DNA from: Burkholderia sp. Ax-1724
GTDB taxonomy: Bacteria > Pseudomonadota > Gammaproteobacteria > Burkholderiales > Burkholderiaceae
DNA length: 64,000 bases
Direction of reading: 5' to 3'
Assembly: GCF_011752995.1 (NCBI RefSeq)
Contig: NZ_VWWL01000011.1
Location: forward strand, 124,001 to 188,000
In this document: in pieces, positions 44,252 through 54,228 of the stretch
How positions within the stretch are numbered: the first letter of the stretch is position 1
Layout of the letters: every line of letters begins with the position of its first letter
Position numbers and translations under genes: made by a program
Notes under the pieces: generated by a model
Databases searched by the model: none
Told to the model about the DNA's origin: nothing
What the model saw: the letters and a program-made list of their open reading frames with translations, nothing else

Positions 44252-44772
44252 GTTGATCTCCGTGGACGGATAGTAGCGTCGATGATCGGTGGAAACGTCG
44301 TCCTCTGATGGGACTGCGCAAAAGTGCCATGGTTTGCGCGCGTTGTCATCAGTCGAAGTCCTCTGGACGTGCTGTTATCTGAACGTAAGGAAGCGGGGCC
44401 GTGCTTGGGACCGCGTATCGGGCCGCGTATCGAGGCGCCAACGGCACGCAAGCGCGATGCCCGCATGGCGCCAATGTAGCCGGGCTGCCGAACGCTTGAG
44501 TTACAGCGGTGCAACAGTTGACGCGGTGAAAGGCAACGCGGCCCCGCGCGGCGCCCGGACAGGCGGGCTCGGGGCCGCGTGGAAGGGGATCGATCGGCCG
44601 TGGCCGGCCGCGCGCGGCTGCAATATGCGGTAACGAAAAACGGCCGGGCCGCCCCGGCAGGACCCGCTCCGCTGTCTAAAGCGCGTCACAATCGACCGCT
44701 ATCATGCGAGCCCGGCTTCTTTCCCGCCTCTTTCCGCGACATAACCCTCCAGGCCGCGCGCCTGTCACCCCG
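44252..44772. other. Divergent intergenic region of the efflux operon and oxygenase gene
   Basis: No credible gene in about 520 bp. The left part should hold the efflux operon promoter; the right part, from about 44520, is extremely GC-rich with short inverted repeats around CGGCCGGGCCGCCCCGGC. I found no clear regulator box; the regulator of the operon is not adjacent. Confidence 0.5.
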
Positions 44773-45663
44773 ATGTCCATCACCGTCAATTTTCCCGCCG
44801 AAGTGCGCGACTGGATCGCCGCCAATCTCACGCGCGGCGTCGCGCCGCAAGCGATCGTCAACGAGCTGGTCAGCCGCAACAACGCGGCCGAACTCGCGGC
44901 GGCGATGGTCAACGCCGTGTCCGCCGCGTTCCTCTACGGCACGCCGATGCCGGGCGACAAGCTCGAAGTGGGCGCCGCGCCGCTCAGCTACGAAGCCGAA
45001 CCGCTGCGCGTGCGCGACGGCGCGCAGCTTCAGCTCGGCGAGCGCAAGGTGCGCGTGCTGTCGCGCCTGCAACGGCCCGCCGCCGTGCATCTCGCCAACT
45101 TTCTGAGCGCCGACGAATGCGAGCAGCTGATTGCGCTCGCGCGGCCGCGCCTCGACCGCTCGACCGTCGTCGATCCGGTGACGGGCCGCAACGTCGTGGC
45201 CGGTCATCGCAGCAGCTACGGGATGTTTTTCCGCCTCGCCGAGACGCCGCTGATCGCGCGCCTCGAAGCGCGCATCGCCGAACTCACGGGCCTGCCGGCC
45301 GAGAACGGCGAGGGGCTGCAAATGCTGAACTACGAGGAAGGCGCCGAATCGACGCCGCACGTCGACTATCTGATCGCGGGCAACGAGGCGAATCGCGAGT
45401 CGATCGCGCGCAGCGGCCAGCGCGTCGGCACGCTGCTGATGTATCTGAACGACGTGGAAGACGGCGGCGAAACGGTGTTCCCGCAACTCGGCTGGTCGGT
45501 GACGCCGCAGCGCGGTCACGCGCTCTACTTCGAATACGGCAACCGCTTCGGCCTTGCCGATCCGAGTTCGCTGCATGCGAGCACGCCGCTGCGCTCGGGC
45601 GAGAAGTGGGTCGCGACGAAATGGCTGCGCGCGCGCCGCTTCGTGCCGCGCCAGCAGGCCTGA
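44773..45663 (+). CDS. 2-oxoglutarate/Fe(II) dioxygenase, prolyl 4-hydroxylase-like
   Basis: A 296-residue protein. Residues 1-100 are a helical N-terminal extension. The C-terminal P4Hc double-stranded beta-helix has the iron triad H196-x-D198 (TPHVDYL) and H268 (SSLHAS), plus the 2-oxoglutarate-binding basic residue K278 (GEKWVATKW). The family blocks QMLNYEEG and DGGETVFPQLGWSV are present. It likely hydroxylates a protein or peptide Pro, or a small molecule. The ATG at 44773 is preferred; an in-frame ATG at 44704 would add 23 residues of basic sequence. Confidence 0.88.
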   Translation: MSITVNFPAEVRDWIAANLTRGVAPQAIVNELVSRNNAAELAAAMVNAVSAAFLYGTPMPGDKLEVGAAPLSYEAEPLRVRDGAQLQLGERKVRVLSRLQRPAAVHLANFLSADECEQLIALARPRLDRSTVVDPVTGRNVVAGHRSSYGMFFRLAETPLIARLEARIAELTGLPAENGEGLQMLNYEEGAESTPHVDYLIAGNEANRESIARSGQRVGTLLMYLNDVEDGGETVFPQLGWSVTPQRGHALYFEYGNRFGLADPSSLHASTPLRSGEKWVATKWLRARRFVPRQQA

Positions 45664-45756
45664 GCGCCGGGCGGACCTGAGCGTTTCAGGTTCGAGGCAC
45701 CCCAGGTGCCGGGCAGCGCGCCCGGCCCGCACGTTGCGCCGCCTGCGCGTTCCGCT

Positions 45757-46428
45757 TCAGCGCTGGAAAATCTCGTCGGCGACCCAGCCCTTCGAGGTCA
45801 GGTGCATGCCCTCGCGCAACTGCATCGTGCCCGCGCCTTCGATCACACGCTTGACCATCGGAAACACGCGCTGCGCGTCGGCGTCCTTCGCCCACGGCGC
45901 CGGCTCGACCTTGTACGTGTAGACCACCGACGTGACGGTCTTGCCGTCGAGCTGCATCGGCCGCTCCCAGCCCACGACCTTGTCGAGCGTCAGCGTGGCC
46001 GCGCAGAAGTCGGCCGGATGCGTGACGCGCGACGTGCCGGTCGCGACCACTTCCGGAATGTGCAGGTAGTACTTCTTGCCTTCGTCGGTCAGTTCGTACT
46101 GGCGCGCGGCCGCGGTGATCTTCTTGCCGCCGGCGTCGACGCGCTCGACCATCATGTCCTTACCCGTCACGAGGCCGAGCTTTTCGAGCACCGGCATCTG
46201 CACGGCGTCGCGCGTGCCCGCGGTGCGATCGTCGGTGGTGGTGTAGATCGGCCAGTCGTATTTGGCGAGGCACAGGTGACCGCGTTGGCCGAGGAAATCG
46301 TTGATGGCGGCCGTGAAGTTTTCCTGATTGGCGTCCTGGCTCTTGTCATGGCAGCCGGCGACGAAGGTCAGGGCAAACAGGGAAAGCGCGCCGCCGGCAA
46401 GGCGGACGGCGGTGGTACGTCGCGTCAT
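45757..46428 (-). CDS. Predicted lipoprotein of unknown function
   Basis: A 223-residue protein with a lipoprotein signal peptide ending in the lipobox VAGC (ALTFVAGCHDKSQ). The mature part has mixed alpha/beta character with a WPIYTTTDDR segment, a tyrosine-rich KKYYLHIPEV and a C-terminal SKGWVADEIFQR. Family not recognised. It is 167 bp downstream of the di-heme peroxidase gene on the same strand. Confidence 0.75.
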   Translation of the reverse strand: MTRRTTAVRLAGGALSLFALTFVAGCHDKSQDANQENFTAAINDFLGQRGHLCLAKYDWPIYTTTDDRTAGTRDAVQMPVLEKLGLVTGKDMMVERVDAGGKKITAAARQYELTDEGKKYYLHIPEVVATGTSRVTHPADFCAATLTLDKVVGWERPMQLDGKTVTSVVYTYKVEPAPWAKDADAQRVFPMVKRVIEGAGTMQLREGMHLTSKGWVADEIFQR

Positions 46429-46595
46429 GGTGTTGTTGCTCAGGTTGGATGGCTTATTGAACGGCTAGGTGCGGCAGGCGGCAGGCGATGCGCGCGCGGC
46501 AGCGGTGCCGGCGGTCCGAGGCACGACGGCCCGAACGCCGGCGCGCGGCCGCTCCACGAGAAGCCGGCCGCGCGCGGATCGTCATCGATGCGTCG

Positions 46596-48089
46596 TCAGT
46601 TCACGCATGCGCCGCTCGTGGGGGGCGTGGCGGGCGGCTGATAGCCGTCCGTCAGCGTGTTCAGGAAGCAGACCAGATCGGCGATGTTCTGCTGCGTCAG
46701 CTGCGGCGTCGAGTGGACCGGGCGGGCCAGCGCGCCGTCCGCCGCAGTCGTGCCGCCCGCGTCGGTTTGCCCCTGGCCCATCGGCAGTTCTTCGTCGATG
46801 TTGCCCTGGTAGGCGACCGGCAGATCGTTGAACGGCGTCGCCGTCGCCCCCGATGCGGCGCTCGGGAACAGCGCGAACGACGGGTTCTGCACCATGTGGG
46901 TCGTATCGCCGCCGGTGCTCGGATACCAGTATTCCGGGTTCGTGTCGCGCGTGTTGTAGAAGTTCAGCACCTGCACGAGCGAATGGAACACGCCGTTGTG
47001 GAAGAACGCGGTGCGCGTCGAGACGTTGCGCAGCGTCGGCACCTTGAAGCGGCCGCAATACGGATCGGGCACGTTGACGCCCGTGAACGAATCCGGTCCC
47101 GCGCCGCTCGTCGCGGTGCCGGGCGTGTGGAGGTTGTTCAGCGGACCGCACAGACCCAGGTCGTAGTACGAGGTCGTTGCGTTGCTCGGGATCGGGTCGG
47201 GGTTGTCGGGAATCTGCGTGTCGTTGCGCGGCACGCCGATCGCCTGATACGTGAAGTCCGTCATCAGACCGACCGAGCCGTTGAAGTTCGCGCCCGCGTA
47301 GTGGCAGGCCACGCAGCCGGCGCCCTTGTCGGTGTCGTTGAAGAGTTCGAGGCCGCGCAGCTCGGCCGCCGTCAACGTGCCGCCCACCTTGTTCGATTCG
47401 AACAGATCGAACTTGCTCGAATACGGCGCGAAGCTCGGGTCTTCCGTCTCGTAGGCCTGGATCGCGAGGCCGACGTCGGCGAACGCGGCGTCGGTGTTGG
47501 CGAACACGCCCGAGCCGAAGGCCTGCTGGAACAGCGGCGCATACGAGGCGCCCTGCACGACCTTGACCACGTTCGCGGCCGACGTGTTGTTCATTTCGAG
47601 CGGATTGAGCAGCGGCAGCGAGACCTGGGTCGCCAGCGTCGTCGCGCGGCCGTCCCACATGAAGCCGCCGCCCGGCGCGTTCTGCGTGATGCCGTCGGGA
47701 TTGTCGGCGACGTCGTTGTAGGGCGGCGTCATCGACTTGTAGCGCAGCGAGGGCACCGCGCGCTGACCGGCCAGCGAAGGATCGGAGCCGAGCTGCACCG
47801 ACAGGCTGTTCGGCGGTCCGTACGCGTACTGCGGACTATGGCAGGTCGCGCAGGACATGTTCTTGCCGCCCGACAGATTCTGATCGAAGAACAGTTGCTT
47901 GCCGACTTGGGCCGCCGCGCTCAGCGTGACGGCGGCGGGCGGCGCAACGCTACCCGTTTCGCCGCCGCCCGGCGCCGAGGTCTGGCTCGATCCGTTGCCG
48001 CCGTTGCTGCCGCTATCGCTGCCCCCGCCGCCGCAGGCGGCCAATACGAGGGAAAGCGCGCAAAGCACGCCGAGAGAAACTTTTCGCAT
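46596..48089 (-). CDS. Di-heme cytochrome c peroxidase-like lipoprotein (CcpA/MauG family)
   Basis: A 497-residue periplasmic lipoprotein (lipobox LAAC at residue 19, then a Gly/Ser-rich spacer). Two c-type heme motifs are present, CATCH and CVACH, spaced as in bacterial di-heme peroxidases, with the family blocks GKQLFFDQNLSGGKNMSC, FMWDGRA and FKVPTLRNVSTRTAFFHNG. It probably reduces H2O2, or oxidises a protein or small molecule in the manner of MauG. It is followed by a lipoprotein gene and preceded by a secreted phosphoesterase gene on the same strand. Confidence 0.9.
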   Translation of the reverse strand: MRKVSLGVLCALSLVLAACGGGGSDSGSNGGNGSSQTSAPGGGETGSVAPPAAVTLSAAAQVGKQLFFDQNLSGGKNMSCATCHSPQYAYGPPNSLSVQLGSDPSLAGQRAVPSLRYKSMTPPYNDVADNPDGITQNAPGGGFMWDGRATTLATQVSLPLLNPLEMNNTSAANVVKVVQGASYAPLFQQAFGSGVFANTDAAFADVGLAIQAYETEDPSFAPYSSKFDLFESNKVGGTLTAAELRGLELFNDTDKGAGCVACHYAGANFNGSVGLMTDFTYQAIGVPRNDTQIPDNPDPIPSNATTSYYDLGLCGPLNNLHTPGTATSGAGPDSFTGVNVPDPYCGRFKVPTLRNVSTRTAFFHNGVFHSLVQVLNFYNTRDTNPEYWYPSTGGDTTHMVQNPSFALFPSAASGATATPFNDLPVAYQGNIDEELPMGQGQTDAGGTTAADGALARPVHSTPQLTQQNIADLVCFLNTLTDGYQPPATPPTSGACVN

Positions 48090-48221
48090 ATCGATGTGTT
48101 GAGCCTGATCGTGTTACCTGAGTCCGATTGCCGGGCGGTCCTGGCTTGGTCCGTGGAAGGACCTGGCTGAGTGCGCGTACGACTTAAGGCCGCGTGGAAA
48201 TGGGACGAACGGAATGGAAAA

Positions 48222-48252
48222 CTGCCGGACCACATGATCCGTGGTCCGGCAG
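48222..48252 (-). terminator. Hairpin downstream of the phosphoesterase gene (second of two)
   Basis: A perfect 12-bp inverted repeat (CTGCCGGACCAC/GTGGTCCGGCAG, 7-nt loop) followed on the minus strand by TTTTCC. It acts as a second terminator behind the one at 48276-48306. Confidence 0.7.
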
Positions 48253-48275
48253 GCAGCGTTGCGGCGCCGGGTTGC

Positions 48276-48306
48276 ACACGCAGGGCGCGCGCTGCGCCCT
48301 GCGTGT
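48276..48306 (-). terminator. Hairpin downstream of the phosphoesterase gene (first of two)
   Basis: A perfect 13-bp inverted repeat (ACACGCAGGGCGC/GCGCCCTGCGTGT, 5-nt loop) starting 26 bp after the phosphoesterase stop codon. There is no T-run directly after it, so it may also protect the mRNA 3' end. Confidence 0.65.
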
Positions 48307-48332
48307 GTCGGTCCGCCGCTTAGGTCGACCGC

Positions 48333-50681
48333 TTACTTGCTCAGCGCCCAGACGTTGGTCTGGTTCGCGTCAGGACCCGCCTGGCGCGAAGCCAGCGAGG
48401 TGCCCGTCACGTCGACCGGGTTCAGCTTCTGCGTGTAGGTCGCCGGCGTGATGTACGCGTGGTTCATCGGACGGACCGAGTCGAAGTGCGTATCCGCGCT
48501 GCCCGCGAGTTCCGGCAGGTTCAGCACGTTCGCGGCGATGAACGACTCGGTGTACTTCGCGCGAGCAAGGTACGTTTGCGGCTGTGCCGGGTCGCCGATC
48601 TGGAACATGTCCTGCATCGTACGCACGAACGAGAAGTGGCTGTACTCGTCGCTGTCGACCACACCCGCGCTCGCCTGGTTCGTTGCTACGCCGAACACCG
48701 AGTTGCCGTGACCATGGTTGCCCTGGTTGTACAGCGTCGTCGTGACCGGCGAGTACTTGCCGTTCGAGAACGTGAGCGGTGCCTGGTTGACGTTCGACGT
48801 CACCGGGTTCCAGCCGCAGCACGAGGTCGAGCTGCCTTCGCCTTCGTCGAACATCACGACGATCGCGACCTTGCGCTTCTTGTTGGTCCACAGCGGCGAA
48901 GCCTGGATCTTCGTCACGACCTGACGCACGTAGTCGTCGCCGCGCTGCACGATGGCGGTGCTGCCGCTCGAGCAGGACGGATCGGAGCCGGTGCCGTGCA
49001 TGTCGTCGCACTGGTCGGGCATGATGAAGTTCAGGTTGCCCACGTCGCCGTTCGCGAGGTCGGTGCTGAACTGGTCGTAGTTGTAGTTCGTCGGGATCGA
49101 ATAGTCCTTCGACGTAGCCAGGGCGGACGCCGGGTACTGCGTGCCGAAGATCGTGCGGTTGTCGGCGAAGAACTCCGGCAGATTACGCGCCAGCTGATAC
49201 GGCATTGCCGGGCTGTGCTTGGTCTTGTACAGCGCGCCAGGCATCGGGTAGGCCGTGCCGTTCGCGCCCGGGCCCGTGTAGGCGGCCGAGATCGTCGGTT
49301 CGGCGATGCTGTCCGAACGCGGGTCCTGACCCGGGTTCATCGACTCGCTGTAGGTACGCCACGTCATGCCCGCTTGCGACAGCAGCGTGAAGAGGTTCGG
49401 CGCCGCGACGTTGTGGTTCGCGGAAGAACCGACCGTCGTACAGGCCGCGCTCGTCAGGCCCGTCAGATGGTTCGTGTCTTGCGGCGGCAGTGCGGTCGTC
49501 GCGACGAGCGGCTGGCCGTCCGAAGCGGTGCCGCCGGCGAAGGCCGCGTCGGTCGGTGCGTTCGCGCCGCTCGTGCCCGCGCCGCAGCCCCACCAGTTGT
49601 CGTCGACGATACCCCAGTCGTCCGCGCCGCCGAGTGCCGTGTAGTTCGGCTCGCTCGGGTTGCCGGTCGCGTAGTAGGTCGTGAACTGGTTGTTGCTGGT
49701 CAGGAACTGGTTGATGAACGGTGCGTTCGTCGAACCGAAAATGCCCGGCGTGCCCGGCGTCGGGCCCACGCTGTGGTTTTCGAGCATGATCACGAACACG
49801 TTGTCGTAGCGCGGCACGCCTTCGACGTTGAACGCGGCCTGCTGCGCCTGTGCGTACGTGATCTTCGCCTGCGTCTGCGACGACTTCACGGCCGTTGCCT
49901 GGATCACGCCCGAGGTGCCGATGAGCGACGGATCGCCGCCCGTCATCGCGAGGTTGTCCGGATACATGTCGCCGCGATCGAGCTTGGTCGTCGCGTACGT
50001 GTAGCGGTTTTCGAGCTGGTTGTCTTCGAACAGCAGCGCTTGCTGTTCGGCGCCCGAGAGCGTGTTCACGTCGCCGAGCGCGTCGGTCGCGCTCACCGTC
50101 ACCGACGATGCGCCGAGGGCCGGGCCGCTCAGGCGCGTTGCGAGGTTGGCCTTCTCGGTGGCGTAGCTGCTGCCGTTCGCTTCGACGAGACGCTGCACTT
50201 CGCTCGACATCGGGCTGATGACGACGTTAGCCGCGCCCTGGTCGGCGATCTGCGCGGCCGAAGCACGCAGGATCAGGTGGCTCGGCACGGCCGCGCCGCT
50301 TGCCGTGTTGGTTGCCTTGGTGCTGATGTCGGCGATCAACTGGCCGGTCGCCGAGGTCTTCAGCGTGAAGTGGCCCTTGCTGTCGGTCGTCGTGCTCGTT
50401 TCCGACGCATCGCACACGCCATTGCCGTTCGCGTCGACGCAAACCGTCGCGCCCGCGTAGTAGCCGGCGGCGATCGTCGGGTTACCCGATGCGTTGCCCG
50501 GCTTGAAAGCCGCGGCGGTCACGACGCCCGAGAACGTCGTGGTTTGCGTCGGGGTCGGGCTGTTGCCGCCGCCGTTGCTTGCCGTCGACGGATTGTCGTT
50601 GCCGCCGCAAGCTGCCAGCACGCAGGCCGCCGCGATCGAGGTTAAAAGAAGGGTAGTACGTGGTGTTGAACTGACCGGCAT
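48333..50681 (-). CDS. Secreted lipoprotein phosphoesterase (acid phosphatase/phospholipase C family)
   Basis: A 782-residue lipoprotein (lipobox LAACGG at residues 20-25). A region of about 270 residues with a carboxypeptidase-like repeat (GYYAGATVCVDANGNGVCDA) is followed by the alkaline-phosphatase-fold phosphoesterase domain of phospholipase C-type acid phosphatases: FVIMLENHSVG, PNYTALGG, FIMPDQCDDMHG, VVMFDEGEGS and YNQGNHGHGNSVFG. It should cleave phosphate esters at the cell surface. The ATG at 50681 has AGGGG upstream; a start at 50735 is in frame but less likely. Upstream lies an AT-rich gap with a single CTGTCAT half-site (50788-50794). Confidence 0.88.
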   Translation of the reverse strand: MPVSSTPRTTLLLTSIAAACVLAACGGNDNPSTASNGGGNSPTPTQTTTFSGVVTAAAFKPGNASGNPTIAAGYYAGATVCVDANGNGVCDASETSTTTDSKGHFTLKTSATGQLIADISTKATNTASGAAVPSHLILRASAAQIADQGAANVVISPMSSEVQRLVEANGSSYATEKANLATRLSGPALGASSVTVSATDALGDVNTLSGAEQQALLFEDNQLENRYTYATTKLDRGDMYPDNLAMTGGDPSLIGTSGVIQATAVKSSQTQAKITYAQAQQAAFNVEGVPRYDNVFVIMLENHSVGPTPGTPGIFGSTNAPFINQFLTSNNQFTTYYATGNPSEPNYTALGGADDWGIVDDNWWGCGAGTSGANAPTDAAFAGGTASDGQPLVATTALPPQDTNHLTGLTSAACTTVGSSANHNVAAPNLFTLLSQAGMTWRTYSESMNPGQDPRSDSIAEPTISAAYTGPGANGTAYPMPGALYKTKHSPAMPYQLARNLPEFFADNRTIFGTQYPASALATSKDYSIPTNYNYDQFSTDLANGDVGNLNFIMPDQCDDMHGTGSDPSCSSGSTAIVQRGDDYVRQVVTKIQASPLWTNKKRKVAIVVMFDEGEGSSTSCCGWNPVTSNVNQAPLTFSNGKYSPVTTTLYNQGNHGHGNSVFGVATNQASAGVVDSDEYSHFSFVRTMQDMFQIGDPAQPQTYLARAKYTESFIAANVLNLPELAGSADTHFDSVRPMNHAYITPATYTQKLNPVDVTGTSLASRQAGPDANQTNVWALSK

Positions 50682-51491
50682 TATGGGACCCCTGGTGGTT
50701 TGCATGTACAACTTTTTTCCGCCCAAACGGAACAAATCCGTATTTTTCTAACGCAGCGGGATTATCGAGTCCGTATGTTCTTTTTTTATGACAGGGAACC
50801 TTTAAGAAATTTTACTTTCAATTTACTTAAATTACCTTTCAAATTTAAACTTTATTGTAATAAACAGGAGCGACGCTCGCACCGGGGCCGAATCGCCGTA
50901 GGGTTGTGCACGTACGGCGGGCGCCGAGGACGATGAGTGCGCAAATGCGTGAATACATGCTTCGAATCACCAATATTTAGGATTCGATGCGCCAGATTCC
51001 GCTTTTCGCGGAGATTTGCTGTTCTGTTCGCTGCTCTGCCGGTTGCGTTGCTTGCCGCCCTGTTCGCCACTTTGTTTATTCCCCTGCTTACGCAGAACTG
51101 TCGTTCCTGTTCAGGTTCGTGCAAGCGCGCAGTAATTTATATTCGCGGCGATTTGTTATCGGGTTCGCTCACGGCTGCCATTCTTTTTTAATACCGCCGA
51201 AGTGTTATTCAGTACGGCACGGTTGCGCGGGCCCGCCCCGGATGGCCCTCGGCTTCAATCATATTCGCCGTTTCTTTTCTGATTTTTTATTTGTATTTCT
51301 CTTTGCAGCGGATTCAACGGGATTAATTCGTATTGCTGTACAGGATCACTAAACAGATCAAACCGGCCTATCTCAATTAGCTATGCAGATTGAGTAATTT
51401 GCCTGCTCAGGATAAAAATTAGTCCAATTCCTATAGACGGTGGGATAGGTGCTTTCGATACTGTGGGCTCGACCCATCACTCGATGCACGC
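50682..51491. other. AT-rich intergenic region between phosphoesterase and vgrG
   Basis: No credible gene in about 810 bp. It is clearly lower in GC than its surroundings, with T-runs and A-runs at 50700-50860 and 51260-51430. A CTGTCAT half-site (minus strand) at 50788-50794 might be part of a Pho-type control of the phosphoesterase. The right half must contain the vgrG promoter. The composition suggests a transfer boundary. Confidence 0.5.
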
Positions 51492-54215
51492 ATGTCCAAA
51501 CCACCGTGGGACCGCACTTTAGCTATCTTCTGTGACACGCTGCCGACCTGGGGCAATGAGCCGCTGCTCGCGCCGTTGCGTCTGCACGGCACCGAAGCCC
51601 TGGGCAGGCTCTACCGGTACGCGCTCGACGTGGCGACGATCGAAAGACCGACGCTTCCGCTATGGCAGGCGCGGCAACAGGTCGTGCCCGATCGCCTGAT
51701 CGGCCAGGTGATCGACGTGTCGATTGCCTGCGGCGGCGACGCGGCAACCGCCGCCACCGGCAGCCGCACGATCTCTGGCCTCATCACTGGCGTCAGGCAG
51801 ATGGGTAGCGACGACCGGCACGCCTATTACCGCTTCATCGTGCGCCCGTGGCTGTGGCTCGCCACGAAGAACCGCGAGAGCCGGATCTTCCAGGACATGA
51901 GCGTCGTGGATATCACCTCTGCGATACTCAAGGCGCGCTATCCCTATCCTGTCGTGATGGAACTCGGTGGCCCCGGCACGGAACGCAGCTACCCGAAGCG
52001 CGACTATGTCCGCCAGATGTGGGAATCCGACTTCGCATTTCTCACGCGCCTCTGGCGGGAATGGGGCCTCTACTATCTGTTCGACGGCCTGACGCTGGTG
52101 CTCTGCGATTCCCCCGGCTCGCACAAGCGGCACGACGACGCGTACCGGCGCATCCGCTATCGCGCGCCCGAGAGCCGGCGGGTCGATGAAGAGCATATCC
52201 ACCGGCTCAAGGTCTCGCGCCGGATCACGGCGGGCAAGGTCAGCCTGACCGATTACGACTACACGCGCCCCGGCGCTCGGTTCGAGGGCGGATACGCGAG
52301 CTACAGCGAAAGCGCCTGCGACAGCATCGAACAGCACGGCTGGGGCGACTACGCGCAGCCGCTCGCCGGGGAGTCCGGACTATCCGGTGAACGGAACCGT
52401 CACGAGGATGAAGCGCGATACCTCGCGAGCGTGCGCGTCGATGCCATGCGCCGCCACGGCCTGCGCCTGAAGGGCCGGGGCAATCTGCGCGGGCTCATCA
52501 CCGGGAAGACGTTCTGGCTCGACGACCATCCGCAGCAGGACGTGAACGCGGAATACCTGGTGGTGTCGACCACGCTCGATATCCGCAATGCGCAGCAGGA
52601 TTCGCAGTCTTCCGGTGAGGGAGAGAACGATGAACCGCGCCAGTGCGTGAGCGACTTCGTGCTGCAACCCGCGAATACGTTCTTCAGGAACCGTCCGAAG
52701 AAAAAGCCGCACTGCGCCAGCGAAACCGCCATCGTGGTGAGTCCGGAGAACCAGCCGCTCTGGGTCGACGGCTACGCGCGCGTCAAGGTCCACTTCATGT
52801 GGGACCGTCTCAGCCCGAAGGACGCCAGCGCCAGTTGCTGGGTGCGCGTGTCCTCGCCGTGGCAAGGCAATGGTTTCGGTGCGATCCACCTGCCCCGTAC
52901 CGGTCAGGAAGTCACGGTCGGCTACCACGAGGGCGACCCGGACAAACCGTACGTATCGGGCCGCATGGTCAACGGCTGGAACCCGCCGCCGTGGAAGCTG
53001 CCGGCCAACCAGGCGCTCTCGGGCACGCTCAGCCGCGATCTCGAAGGCGGCGCCACCGGCCAGTCCAATCACGTCGTGCTCGACGACACGCCGGGCCAGC
53101 TCCAGGCGCAACTCGCCAGCGATCACGCGCAGTCGCGTCTCGTGCTCGGCTACAACACGCGCATCGTGCGCGAGGCAGGCCGCCAGCAGGCGCGCGGCAT
53201 CGGCTGGGAACTCGCGACCGACGCATGGGGTGTCGCGCGGGCCAACCGGGGCCTGCTGATCACCACCGAGGCGCGCAGCGGTGCGAACGCACCGGCGAAG
53301 GACATGGGCGAGACGGTGGCCCGGCTCGCGCAGGCGCGCGATATCCACGAGAACCTGGCGGGTCTCGCCCGGCAGTACGAGGTGCAGGAGCCGCAGGCCA
53401 GCCAGGGCGAGGTGTCGAAAGCGATCAGGATGCAGAACGAGGCGATCCGCGGTGGCGTAGCGCGCGGGGCGGATGCGGAGCAGCCGTTTCCGCAACTGGC
53501 GAGGCCGGACATGGTGCTGGCCAGCGCCGCGGGTATCAGTCTCGCGGCCGCGGAAAGCACCCACGTGGCGAGTGGCGAACATCTCGCGCTCACGGCCGGC
53601 GGACACGTCAGCATCGCCGCGGCGAGATCGCTGCTGGCGTCGGCGGTCAATGGCGTGCGGGTGTTCGCGCAGAACCTCGGCATCCGGCTCAAGGCAGCGT
53701 CCGGCAAGGTGCAGATCGAGGCGCAACACGATGACATCGAGGTCATTGCGCAGCGCGTGGTGAACATCATCAGCCGGGCGGAATCGATCAATCTGATTGC
53801 CGGAAAGGAGATCGTGTTCCATGCGGCCGGCACGAAGGTCGTGATCAATGCGCAGGGGTACAGCGTCTACACCGACGGCGGGCATCGGGTTCATGCGGCG
53901 AGTTATCTGAACGATACGCCGGTGGCGGTGCCGTTTGTCGTGCCGATGACGGATATCGGGCAGGCGAAGGTGGCGGAGCATTTCAAGCTTGTGGAACAGG
54001 TTTCGGGGTGGGTGATGACGAACCAGCGTTACCGGATCGAGCTTGCAGACGGACAGGTGATCGAAGGGATCAGTAATGGACGCGGCGAAACATCCGTTGC
54101 GATGAGCGACAGCGTGCGGATTGCATCCGTCAGCCTGCTACGCGCGTGTGGCGCGGTCGCCTCGACGCATCGGTCGATATTGGTCCGGGATGCCGGAACG
54201 AAATCCGATTTATAG
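51492..54215 (+). CDS. vgrG: Type VI secretion spike protein VgrG
   Basis: A 907-residue VgrG/TssI. The gp27-like N-terminus (residues 1-400) has DRTLAIFCDTLPTWGNEPLL and LRLHGTEALGRLYRYALDV. The gp5-like OB domain follows (SCWVRVSSPWQGNGFGAIHL and GQEVTVGYHEGDPDKPYVSG), and then DUF2345 (about 620-790, with LAAAESTHVASGEHLALTA). A C-terminal extension of about 90 residues (YRIELADGQVIEGISNGRGE) probably serves to load cargo. No structural T6SS genes are in the window, so this is an orphan vgrG cluster; the effector gene follows 13 bp downstream. Confidence 0.93.
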   Translation: MSKPPWDRTLAIFCDTLPTWGNEPLLAPLRLHGTEALGRLYRYALDVATIERPTLPLWQARQQVVPDRLIGQVIDVSIACGGDAATAATGSRTISGLITGVRQMGSDDRHAYYRFIVRPWLWLATKNRESRIFQDMSVVDITSAILKARYPYPVVMELGGPGTERSYPKRDYVRQMWESDFAFLTRLWREWGLYYLFDGLTLVLCDSPGSHKRHDDAYRRIRYRAPESRRVDEEHIHRLKVSRRITAGKVSLTDYDYTRPGARFEGGYASYSESACDSIEQHGWGDYAQPLAGESGLSGERNRHEDEARYLASVRVDAMRRHGLRLKGRGNLRGLITGKTFWLDDHPQQDVNAEYLVVSTTLDIRNAQQDSQSSGEGENDEPRQCVSDFVLQPANTFFRNRPKKKPHCASETAIVVSPENQPLWVDGYARVKVHFMWDRLSPKDASASCWVRVSSPWQGNGFGAIHLPRTGQEVTVGYHEGDPDKPYVSGRMVNGWNPPPWKLPANQALSGTLSRDLEGGATGQSNHVVLDDTPGQLQAQLASDHAQSRLVLGYNTRIVREAGRQQARGIGWELATDAWGVARANRGLLITTEARSGANAPAKDMGETVARLAQARDIHENLAGLARQYEVQEPQASQGEVSKAIRMQNEAIRGGVARGADAEQPFPQLARPDMVLASAAGISLAAAESTHVASGEHLALTAGGHVSIAAARSLLASAVNGVRVFAQNLGIRLKAASGKVQIEAQHDDIEVIAQRVVNIISRAESINLIAGKEIVFHAAGTKVVINAQGYSVYTDGGHRVHAASYLNDTPVAVPFVVPMTDIGQAKVAEHFKLVEQVSGWVMTNQRYRIELADGQVIEGISNGRGETSVAMSDSVRIASVSLLRACGAVASTHRSILVRDAGTKSDL

Positions 54216-54228
54216 GAGAAAGCCAGGA

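Noticed and set aside
48459..50645. Long plus-strand open frame opposite the phosphoesterase gene
   Set aside because: Antisense shadow with Arg/Val/Ala repeats; the minus strand has a lipoprotein signal and a complete phosphoesterase domain.
50937..51191. Short open frame with a hydrophobic stretch in the AT-rich gap before vgrG
   Set aside because: No ribosome-binding site, unusual amino acid content with many Cys/Arg/Phe, and no conserved motif visible.
51200..51491. Sigma-54 promoter before vgrG (GGCAC near 51218)
   Set aside because: The spacing to the following TTGC is far too short for the -24/-12 pattern.
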